DNA from: Cyclobacteriaceae bacterium
GTDB taxonomy: Bacteria; Bacteroidota; Bacteroidia; Cytophagales; Cyclobacteriaceae
Length of the DNA: 62,846 nt
Assembly: GCA_020436125.1 (NCBI GenBank)
Contig: JAGQYK010000008.1
Span: 1-62,846 of the forward strand
Direction of reading: 5' to 3'
Part shown: positions 51,906 through 59,274 of the stretch, one piece after another
Numbering within the stretch: the first letter of the stretch is position 1
Layout: each line of letters opens with the position of its first letter
Position numbers and translations under genes: made by a program
Notes under the pieces: model-generated
Told to the model about the DNA's origin: nothing
What the model saw: only the letters and a program-made list of their open reading frames with translations
Database searches by the model: none

Positions 51906-53570
51906 ATGAAATCTTTAAAGAGAATATTCTTATCCGTCATTCTAATCATTTCCTTCATTGGTGCTCAGGGCAACGATATTCAGGTGAGCAGCGCTACGTT
52001 GGTCGGTCAGGATGTATCCGCTGGAGCGAATAACGTAGGTAATTTTACTTTTGCGCAATTTGACATCAACTGGAGTAACTCATGGAGAGTAGGATCCGGC
52101 CCGAATAATTGGGATGCGGCATGGGTCTTTATTAAGTATAGAATAGAAGGCGGCACAGGATGTACCCCTGGTGACTGGCAGCATGCCACACTGAGTAATG
52201 TTGGAGTTAATCACTCTATTACCACGTCAAATGGTGTAGTCGGAACTATCTCACCTTCAGCTGATGGTAGGGGTGTTTTTATGTACCGTTCTGGTAATGG
52301 ATCGGGAGCAATTAATTGGGATCAGGTAATGTTGCGTTGGGACTATGGAGCAGATGGACTGTTGGATGCCTGTAATGTTTCTATAAAAGTGTTTGCTGTT
52401 GAAATGGTCTATGTACCTCAAGGAAATTTTTACATTGGTGATGGAGCATCAAATGCAGGGCAGTTTGAAAGCGCAATTTCTGGAGCCCCGTTTCAAGTAA
52501 CTGGAGAGGGTGCACTTACGCTAGGAGGTGGAGGAGCCGGTTCTGTAGGAAATAACAATCGCGCAGGTGAGGCAGCACCGCAAGATGATTTTACTGATGC
52601 TACATCAGTTAGTTTACCAGCTGCTTTTCCAAAGGGTTTCAATAGCTTCTACACCATGAAGTATGAAATTAGCCAGGAGCAATATGCTGAATTCTTAAAT
52701 GTATTGACGGCTACTCAACAATTGGCCAGGCATGGTGCGACTGTAGTTAATCGATACTTTAATAATGGAGGCACACCTCCAACGCGTAATGGCGTGAAAT
52801 GTATGGTATTGCCCTCTGGCAGCACACCCGGTACTTATGGTTGTGATCTTAATAATAACGGTGTGGCTAATGAAGCAAACGATGGTCAAAACATAGCCTT
52901 TGCTAGCCTTAGCACGATGGATTTTCTTGCGTATTTAGATTGGGCAGCATTAAGACCAATGACAGAATTTGAATTGGAAAAAATAGGAAGAGGTACTAAC
53001 CCTGCGGTACTTAATGAGTATGCTTGGGGGTCTACAACTATTCATAGTACTTCATATGCAGCGCTTACTAATGGAGGAGCAGGTAATGAATTACCCAATT
53101 CCCCAAGTACAACGGTGGGAAACGCTGCCTATAACACCACCGCCAATGTAGGAGGTATTCAAGGACCATTGAGGGTTGGGATTTTTGCAACTGCTACTTC
53201 TTCCAGAGTAGTATCTGGTGCTAGCTACTATGGCGCTATGGAGATAACAGGCAACGTTTGGGAATTAGTGGTAGGAGTTGGTGGGCTTTCTGGAAGATCT
53301 TTTACGGGTATTCATGGAAATGGAACTGTGTCAGCTGCAGGTTTTGCCAATGAAGACTTTTGGCCTGGCTCAAATGGAAATAATAATATTGCTGTAGCTA
53401 ATATTTCATCCAATCCTGGGTCAACCTCTTTTGCAGGTATAATGTTTCGAATGGGGTCATGGCAAGATGGAAATTGGCTTCGCTTATCTGACAGAGGATA
53501 TCCGGGTTGGACTGGGATGGGAAATCGAGACGCACGAATGGGCGGTCGTGGAGTAAGAACGGCTCCTTAA
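51906..53570 (+). CDS. Secreted SUMF1/FGE-fold protein lacking catalytic cysteines
   Basis: I chose ATG 51906 (MKSLKRIFLSVILIIS), which gives a clean signal peptide; a TTG 51 bases upstream is also in frame. The 554-residue product has an N-terminal beta-sandwich of about 150 residues (FTFAQFDINWSNSWRV, AAWVFIKYRIEGG). A formylglycine-generating-enzyme-like (SUMF1, C-type-lectin-like) domain follows from about 165 (MVYVPQGNFYIGDG, YTMKYEISQEQYAEFLN, RPMTEFELEKIGRG, EITGNVWELVVGV, ending GGRGVRTAP). The two catalytic Cys of true FGE are absent: the last Cys lies far before the C-terminal half. It is therefore probably a binding or adhesion protein, not a sulfatase activator. It is followed 7 bases later by the repeat-protein gene. 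Confidence 0.82.
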   Translation: MKSLKRIFLSVILIISFIGAQGNDIQVSSATLVGQDVSAGANNVGNFTFAQFDINWSNSWRVGSGPNNWDAAWVFIKYRIEGGTGCTPGDWQHATLSNVGVNHSITTSNGVVGTISPSADGRGVFMYRSGNGSGAINWDQVMLRWDYGADGLLDACNVSIKVFAVEMVYVPQGNFYIGDGASNAGQFESAISGAPFQVTGEGALTLGGGGAGSVGNNNRAGEAAPQDDFTDATSVSLPAAFPKGFNSFYTMKYEISQEQYAEFLNVLTATQQLARHGATVVNRYFNNGGTPPTRNGVKCMVLPSGSTPGTYGCDLNNNGVANEANDGQNIAFASLSTMDFLAYLDWAALRPMTEFELEKIGRGTNPAVLNEYAWGSTTIHSTSYAALTNGGAGNELPNSPSTTVGNAAYNTTANVGGIQGPLRVGIFATATSSRVVSGASYYGAMEITGNVWELVVGVGGLSGRSFTGIHGNGTVSAAGFANEDFWPGSNGNNNIAVANISSNPGSTSFAGIMFRMGSWQDGNWLRLSDRGYPGWTGMGNRDARMGGRGVRTAP

Positions 53571-53577
53571 ATATCAA

Positions 53578-55926
53578 TTGTTGAGAAAACTCACCTCGAT
53601 ATTTTTCTCAACACTCCTCATTGTTCTCTCCATAAGCGCTAGGGCGCAGTTTATTGGTGGGAGTAATGATGGAGCTACTATTGCTTTGTCTTGCGCGACT
53701 TCATTAAATGGTGCCGCGGCTTTTTCTCTTAGCTCGATTTCTGGATCTTCCGAATTCTGCAATTTTAGCACTCAGGCATATAGCGTAGTTGTTAATGGCG
53801 GTACTCAGAATCAAACTTTTTTATGGACAGTTCCTGCGGGAGCATCTGTAATCAGTGGACAGGGAACGGCCTCGGTTCTTGTTCAGTTTGGAAACACAGC
53901 GGGTAATGTAAGGGTTGATGTAACTAACGATTGTAATTCAATTTTCAGTTCCCTACCCGTTACATCAGGGAGCTGTGTTTTTTTCCAAGGAGGTAGCAAT
54001 GATGGATTCAGCCGCACTGAAGATTGTGCATCCAACTTGAATGGCGGTTCAGTGTTTATTCCAGATCCAATTGTTGGGTCCACCACTTTTTGCGATTTTG
54101 CGACAGAGACCTATTCTATTGCTGTTGCCGGTACTACAATTGAAACAACCTATTTATGGAGTGTTCCACTTGGAGCGACTATCACCAGCGGGCAAGGCAC
54201 CAATAGTATTCTGGTAACCTTCGGAAATACAGCAGGTAATGTCAGTGTAGACGTTTCCAATCCTTGTGAAACCATTAATGTGGCTTTGCCAGTAACGGCT
54301 ACCAGTTGTTTATTCTATGCGGGTGGAGATAATGATGGTTTTAGTAATACCACGGATTGCGCCTCTAATTTGAATGGAGGCTCTACATTTATCCCTGGAC
54401 CTATCGTAGGATCTGTTTCATTTTGTGATTTTGCCAGTGAAACGTATTCCATCAGTGTGGCTGGTGCAACTATTGAAACCACTTACAACTGGAGTGTGCC
54501 ACCTGGTGCCGTAATTACCAGTGGACAGGGCACTCCGGAAATTTTGATCGCTTTTGGAAATACAGCAGGAAATATAAGTGTAGATGTTTCCAACCCATGC
54601 GAAACCATCAATGTGGCATTGCCAGTTAGTACAACTGCATGTATATTCTATGCTGGAGGGGACAACGATGGCTTTAGTACTACCACGGATTGCGCGTCTA
54701 ACCTTAATGGAGGGTCTACATTTGTTCCTGGCCCAATTGTGGGATCAATTTCATTTTGTGATTTTGCTTCAGAAACTTACTCCATCTCGGTAGCGGGAGC
54801 GACTTCTGAAACTACTTATTTGTGGAGCGCACCGCCTGGTGCTACCATCACCAGTGGACAGGGGACAACTTCTGTTTTGATTACTTTTGGTAATACCGCA
54901 GGTAATGTAAGCGTTGATGTTTCCAATCCTTGTGAAACCATCAATATTCTACTTGCTGTAAGTTCTACGGCTTGTATTTTTTATGCAGGAGGAATCAATG
55001 ATGGGTTTGCCCAGGATGAAACATGTATTTCCAGTTTGAATGGCACCTCCGCCTTTATACCTGGTCCAATTGTTGGCTCAACATCATTCTGCGATTTCGC
55101 AACAGAATCTTATACCATTATAGTGGCGGGGGCTAACGCGTCAACAGTATATAGCTGGAGTGTACCACCTGGGGCAATGATTACTAGTGGACAGGGTACC
55201 AATACGATTTTGGTCACTTTTGGTAACACCGCAGGCAATGTAAGTGTTAATATCAGTAACGACTGTGAGACTGTACCCGTTTCTTTAGCGGTTAGCCCTA
55301 CAAGTTGTATTTTCTATGCAGGTGGTAATAGTGATGGGTTTGCATTCACGCTGGCTTTCAATATTCCATTACCGATCGAGTTGGTTTCATTTGAAGGTAG
55401 TGTTTTGAACGGCATAGTGTATTTGAAATGGACAACAGCCTCTGAACTTAATAATGATTTCTTTACTGTAGAGAGATCACAAGATGGAGAGAAGTTCGAA
55501 GTAATAGAGGTTATTCCTGGTGCTGGTACGTCTACTGAGAGTAATGCCTATAATGCCAAAGATCGATCACCGTTTATAGGTAAATCGTATTACCGGTTGC
55601 GGCAAACTGACTATGATGGTAAAACTTCAATTTCAAATATCATTTTGGTGGACGTGCTAGAGAGAAACACTGGTGTGGTGGCCTTGTACCCAAATCCAAT
55701 CAACAATACTAATACACTCACTGTAGTTTATGTGGGTAATGAATCAGAGGAGATTGTGATTAATGTAACTGATGTATCAGGAAAAATTCTTCATAGGAAA
55801 CCTGTTGCAGTGATAGGCGGGGAGAACTTCATTCCGTTATTGACGGAATTTCAATCCAGTGGAGTCTATTTAGTGGAGGTCTTAAGCAAATCAGGTCGTC
55901 AGGTGTTTCGATTGGTGGTGAATTGA
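53578..55926 (+). CDS. Secreted protein with five 111-residue repeats and a T9SS sorting C-terminus
   Basis: Translation must begin at TTG 53578 (or 53581); no ATG fits the signal peptide (IFFSTLLIVLSISARAQ). The 782-residue protein holds five repeats of exactly 111 residues, each with four conserved Cys (repeat positions 13, 35, 93, 107), a PKD-like segment (YSWSVPPGA..ITSGQGTN..ILVTFGNTAGNVSV) and the motif GGxNDGF. A sixth repeat is cut off after GGNSDGF. A linker follows (PIELVSFEGSVLNGIVYLKWTTASE), then a type A T9SS sorting domain (LYPNPI...GVYLVEVLSKSGRQVFRLVVN). The protein should be exported by T9SS and anchored outside as a rod. It lies 7 bases after the SUMF1-fold gene, so the two probably work together. 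Confidence 0.9.
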   Translation: MLRKLTSIFFSTLLIVLSISARAQFIGGSNDGATIALSCATSLNGAAAFSLSSISGSSEFCNFSTQAYSVVVNGGTQNQTFLWTVPAGASVISGQGTASVLVQFGNTAGNVRVDVTNDCNSIFSSLPVTSGSCVFFQGGSNDGFSRTEDCASNLNGGSVFIPDPIVGSTTFCDFATETYSIAVAGTTIETTYLWSVPLGATITSGQGTNSILVTFGNTAGNVSVDVSNPCETINVALPVTATSCLFYAGGDNDGFSNTTDCASNLNGGSTFIPGPIVGSVSFCDFASETYSISVAGATIETTYNWSVPPGAVITSGQGTPEILIAFGNTAGNISVDVSNPCETINVALPVSTTACIFYAGGDNDGFSTTTDCASNLNGGSTFVPGPIVGSISFCDFASETYSISVAGATSETTYLWSAPPGATITSGQGTTSVLITFGNTAGNVSVDVSNPCETINILLAVSSTACIFYAGGINDGFAQDETCISSLNGTSAFIPGPIVGSTSFCDFATESYTIIVAGANASTVYSWSVPPGAMITSGQGTNTILVTFGNTAGNVSVNISNDCETVPVSLAVSPTSCIFYAGGNSDGFAFTLAFNIPLPIELVSFEGSVLNGIVYLKWTTASELNNDFFTVERSQDGEKFEVIEVIPGAGTSTESNAYNAKDRSPFIGKSYYRLRQTDYDGKTSISNIILVDVLERNTGVVALYPNPINNTNTLTVVYVGNESEEIVINVTDVSGKILHRKPVAVIGGENFIPLLTEFQSSGVYLVEVLSKSGRQVFRLVVN
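53656..55320 (+). repeat. Five in-frame tandem repeats of 333 bp
   Basis: Units begin at 53656, 53989, 54322, 54655 and 54988, each exactly 333 bases. A remnant unit starts at 55321. The central units (54322 and 54655) agree at about 85 percent of residues by eye; the first is the most diverged. The lengths never vary, as expected for folding modules kept by duplication and selection. Confidence 0.95.
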
Positions 55927-55986
55927 AATATATTTGCCCTTCGTGCTAATCTGCATGAATAATGTTGTTTAAGTGAATACCATAGA

Positions 55987-57318
55987 GTGAGAAAAGGTTT
56001 GAAGTGGCTGTCGGTCACATTATTAATTTTGTTTATTCTCCTTCTATCGTTGGTTGCTCCTATAGATTATACCCCGCTCAAAAACCAACCTTTCTATTCT
56101 CGCATGCTTGAAAAGCTGGATACTTTTCAATTGGAATCATACCCTGCATCTAAGGATATTGAGGTGGGTTGGAGTCAGTTTTCTATTGTCCCAGATTATT
56201 CATTACCATTAGCAGGGTATAAGCCGCGTGAACATTTTACTAATGTTCATGACTCAGTTTTTATGAAGATTATGACGATCAATAATGGTGGGATCACTGC
56301 TTATCTCATTTCTGCTGATCTTTTAATATTTCCGCCAGTACTCAAAGACTTAATCATTTCGAAATTCTCACCTGAAAGTGCTTCGTTTATTTATTTTTCC
56401 GCTACTCATACTCATTCAAGTATTGGAAGTTGGGATCCTTCCGTGCTTGGAGACCTACTGATGGGTGAATATGATAAAGATTGGGTCGAAGCCATTGCCA
56501 ACAAAACAGTTGTGCATATGGGGAAGGCAAAGGAACTAAGTCAACCCGCAGAAATAAGTTACTGGGATGTGGATGTAAGTGAATATGTGGGAAACCGAAT
56601 CGATTCAGATTCACCCGTTGATGGTAAAATGAGAGGCCTAAGAGTGGTAAGAAATGATAGTTCGAAAGCTTTACTGTATGCGCTAGGAGCGCATCCAACA
56701 TTAATTTCCAAAGCGTTCACTGCTGTCTCTGCAGACTACCCGGGAGAAATTGCAAAAAGTGTATCTCATGAATATGAATTTTCACAATATTTAGCTGGGA
56801 CGGTAGGTAGCCAACGGTTTGAAGGTTTCCTTACTTCCAGTAATTATGAATTGACGGGTAAGGTGGGTGGTCTTTTCTCTTCATATATTCTAAATGCACC
56901 TCAAGTTCCGCTGCCTCAAAATATTGAAATCAAAACTGGAAAAATTCACCTCGAACAAGGCCCATCTCAGTTACGATTATTACAAGATGTAAAACTTAGA
57001 GATTGGGTCTTTAAGGCAGTAAGCAGACCATTGGATGCAGAGTTGACAATTCTTCAGTTAGGTAATGTTTTGATGGTCGGAACTTCATGTGATTTTTCTG
57101 GTGAACTGGCCGTAGTAGAACAATTGGAGAAACTGGCGAATCAGAAGGAATTAAAGTTAATCATTACAAGCTTTAATGGAGACTATACCGGCTATATCAC
57201 GGAAGACAGTCACTATTGTACCAGCGATGACGAGGAGGTAATGGCGCTTAATTGGGTAGGTCCTTATTTTGGTAAATACTATGCTGAGATCATTAAACGA
57301 ATCATTGATAAAACTTAA
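55987..57318 (+). CDS. Membrane-anchored neutral ceramidase-like hydrolase
   Basis: Translation starts at GTG 55987; no closer ATG is available. The 443-residue protein has an N-terminal membrane segment (LLILFILLLSLVAP) and the neutral/alkaline ceramidase catalytic-domain motifs: PLAGYKPREHFTNVHDSVFMK, IYFSATHTHSSIGSW (the HTHS zinc loop) and LYALGAHPTLISK. It lacks the C-terminal domain of full ceramidases (about 650 residues), so specificity is uncertain. Ceramidases release fatty acid from sphingolipids, and some Bacteroidota make sphingolipids; activity on other N-acyl lipids or on unrelated esters is possible. It lies 60 bases after the repeat protein and 67 bases before an M29-like gene. 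Confidence 0.82.
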   Translation: MRKGLKWLSVTLLILFILLLSLVAPIDYTPLKNQPFYSRMLEKLDTFQLESYPASKDIEVGWSQFSIVPDYSLPLAGYKPREHFTNVHDSVFMKIMTINNGGITAYLISADLLIFPPVLKDLIISKFSPESASFIYFSATHTHSSIGSWDPSVLGDLLMGEYDKDWVEAIANKTVVHMGKAKELSQPAEISYWDVDVSEYVGNRIDSDSPVDGKMRGLRVVRNDSSKALLYALGAHPTLISKAFTAVSADYPGEIAKSVSHEYEFSQYLAGTVGSQRFEGFLTSSNYELTGKVGGLFSSYILNAPQVPLPQNIEIKTGKIHLEQGPSQLRLLQDVKLRDWVFKAVSRPLDAELTILQLGNVLMVGTSCDFSGELAVVEQLEKLANQKELKLIITSFNGDYTGYITEDSHYCTSDDEEVMALNWVGPYFGKYYAEIIKRIIDKT

Positions 57319-57385
57319 CAATGAGCGATACTATGAGCTCTTTAGTTTTCTAATGAAAACATTTAACTTGAAAAAAATTAATCTA

Positions 57386-58552
57386 ATGAATAAAGCTGCC
57401 TTATTACTATCTCTGTTGTTGGTTATATGTTTTAGTTGCAACACACAAAAAAACAAAACGGATGAAGTTGCTACTTCTTACTTGAATTGGCAAGCCATAG
57501 CGGATCAACTGATCAAGCAATCTCAATTGCAATCTGGCGAACAGGTTTTGTTGGTGGGGCAAGTGGGGCAATTTGAACCGCTTGTACCATTGTTGAAAGA
57601 GGGGATTGAAAGTGCAGGGGCAAAGTACTTAGGGACAATGAGTATTGATAACAATCAGCCTGAAGCATGGAGAACGGATTTCACCACTTCACTAGGTGAG
57701 CTTAATGGAGAAGAACTTGTTTTGTTTCTTAGTTCTGTGGATTTGGGAATAATGCTTCCAGGCGCTACACCTGCTGATAAGGTCTATGGCGGTTTACAAG
57801 CGGTGCTAAACCAAGGTAAAGGCAGAACCATCCACTTTCACTGGCAAGGTGCGTATGATTTGAATGGAAGATTGATGGAGCCTGATAGTACCATTGATTT
57901 ATTTTATGAAAATGTGTTGCTTCATACCAACTATGATGCATTGGCAGCCAAGCAAATTGAATTTGATAATGCGATGCGTGATAACTGGATTACGGTGACA
58001 ACACCAACAGGAACGGATATCCAATTCCAAATTGGTGATAGAAAAGTAACCAAGCAGGACGGAAATGCATCATTAAATCATATGGCTACCGCTACCACGT
58101 TGATTGATCGTGAAGTAGAATTGCCAGCAGGAGCTATTCGTGTCGCGCCTATGGAAGAAACCGTTAGTGGGACTATCGCTTTCCCCGATTCAGAATGGGG
58201 TGGTCAGTTGGTGAAAGGGTTGGTGATGAAATTTGAAGATGGGAAGGTGGTAGAGGTGCAAGCAACTGAAAACATTGAGGCTGTGCAAGAGGAAATGAAA
58301 AATGCGGGAGAGGCCGGCAAATCCTTCAGGGAATTTGCGTTGGGTTTTAATCCAATGTTAGCTATTCCGGATGATAAGTCATGGATTCCATACTATGGTT
58401 ATGGTGGAGGAGTGGTTCGTCTTTCTTTAGGGGATAATTCAGAATTGGGTGGCAATGTAGGGGGAGGGTATGTGCGATGGAATTTCTTCACCGATGCTAC
58501 TGTAAAAGTAGGTGAGGAGGTATGGGTTGATGGTGGCAAACTGATCAAATAA
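57386..58552 (+). CDS. Lipoprotein of the aminopeptidase M29 fold, metal ligands apparently lost
   Basis: The start is ATG 57386 (MNKAALLLSLLLVICFSCNTQ), giving a lipoprotein signal; the frame is open farther upstream. The 388-residue protein has the M29 layout: QLQSGEQVLLVGQVGQFEPLVPLL, an acidic second part, NWITVTTPTGTDIQFQIGDRK, LPAGAIRVAPMEETVSGTIAFPD and KVVEVQATENIEAVQE. Active M29 enzymes have GEVFTAP at the first metal Glu; here GAIRVAP has Ala. The His and HxD ligands of the last part are replaced by GVVRLSLG and VRWNFF. It is therefore probably a non-catalytic relative. It lies downstream of the ceramidase-like gene and ends in a hairpin terminator. Confidence 0.78.
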   Translation: MNKAALLLSLLLVICFSCNTQKNKTDEVATSYLNWQAIADQLIKQSQLQSGEQVLLVGQVGQFEPLVPLLKEGIESAGAKYLGTMSIDNNQPEAWRTDFTTSLGELNGEELVLFLSSVDLGIMLPGATPADKVYGGLQAVLNQGKGRTIHFHWQGAYDLNGRLMEPDSTIDLFYENVLLHTNYDALAAKQIEFDNAMRDNWITVTTPTGTDIQFQIGDRKVTKQDGNASLNHMATATTLIDREVELPAGAIRVAPMEETVSGTIAFPDSEWGGQLVKGLVMKFEDGKVVEVQATENIEAVQEEMKNAGEAGKSFREFALGFNPMLAIPDDKSWIPYYGYGGGVVRLSLGDNSELGGNVGGGYVRWNFFTDATVKVGEEVWVDGGKLIK

Positions 58553-58576
58553 TTATCAGGAGTTCACCTGATAATT
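58551..58576 (+). terminator. Hairpin terminator after the M29-like gene
   Basis: AATTATCAGG and CCTGATAATT are exact 10-base arms around AGTTCA; the left arm overlaps the end of the stop codon. The downstream T run is short (CCTTTCT), so the call rests on the stem. It separates the M29-like gene from the DUF4136 gene. Confidence 0.65.
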
Positions 58577-58629
58577 ATCAGCCTTTCTCGTCTCCGTTTT
58601 GATTAAGTTTGCACAAATAATTTATAAAT

Positions 58630-59166
58630 ATGAAACAGTTTCTTGGTATCCTTTCTCTGGTTTTTATTCTTTCAAGCTGTAACGTTAAGGTCAATTCCGT
58701 TTATGACAAGTCGCAGGACTTCTCGGAATACAAAACATTTTGCTGGCTCAATGGATGTGAGTTTGCTTTTACCGGACCTACTTACCTCAATGACAGTTTG
58801 TTAAGAGAGGGTATCAAAGATGCCATAGTGGCTGAGCTGATATCAAAGGGATTGACTCAGGATGACAATAACCCTGATCTTCTTATTGACTTCCACATTA
58901 CGATGGAAAACGAAACCTCGGTTGTATATCATCATACAGATGATAATGCCTATGAGTTTAAACCCTTTCCAGATAGGGAAATCATCAACTACCTGAAAGG
59001 AACTATAGTTATTGATATGGTGGATAAATCACATGCCAAGATGGTGTGGAGATCAGAAGCCATAGGTTATATGGATGTGAATCCTGATCTATCCCCGAAG
59101 AACATAAGGAAGGGCATCGCCATTACGCTTAAAAACTTTCCTCCCAAAGAGACAAAAGATCAGTAA
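58630..59166 (+). CDS. DUF4136 lipoprotein
   Basis: The 178-residue protein has a lipoprotein signal (LGILSLVFILSSCNVKV, lipidated Cys near residue 17). It then has the DUF4136 pattern: VNSVYDKSQDFSEYKTFCWL, LLREGIKDAIVAELISKGLTQDDNNPDLLIDFHI, IINYLKGTIVIDMVDKSHAKMVWRSEAIGYM and SPKNIRKGIAITLKNFP. These are envelope proteins of unknown role, common in Bacteroidota. A hairpin lies 12 bases after its stop. Confidence 0.88.
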   Translation: MKQFLGILSLVFILSSCNVKVNSVYDKSQDFSEYKTFCWLNGCEFAFTGPTYLNDSLLREGIKDAIVAELISKGLTQDDNNPDLLIDFHITMENETSVVYHHTDDNAYEFKPFPDREIINYLKGTIVIDMVDKSHAKMVWRSEAIGYMDVNPDLSPKNIRKGIAITLKNFPPKETKDQ

Positions 59167-59178
59167 ATAGCATTAAAT

Positions 59179-59199
59179 AATAGCCCTTTAAGGGCTATT
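59179..59199 (+). terminator. Hairpin terminator after the DUF4136 gene
   Basis: AATAGCCCTT and AAGGGCTATT are exact 10-base arms around a single T, folding in practice as an 8-base stem with a TTTAA loop. The run ATTTATAAG follows. It isolates the DUF4136 gene from the downstream permease gene. Confidence 0.7.
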
Positions 59200-59274
59200 T
59201 ATAAGTATTTGTAAAACATTAGCGGGTCAAGCATCGTATTAAGCGTTATCCTAAACCCTGGTTAACGTTGCACT

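Noticed and set aside
53200..53570. Variable region of a diversity-generating retroelement in the C-type-lectin-like SUMF1 protein
   Set aside because: The fold is one that such elements use, but no reverse transcriptase, template repeat or accessory gene is in the window.
53656..55320. Tandem repeats as a CRISPR array
   Set aside because: The repeats are 333 bp, in frame, coding and without spacers.
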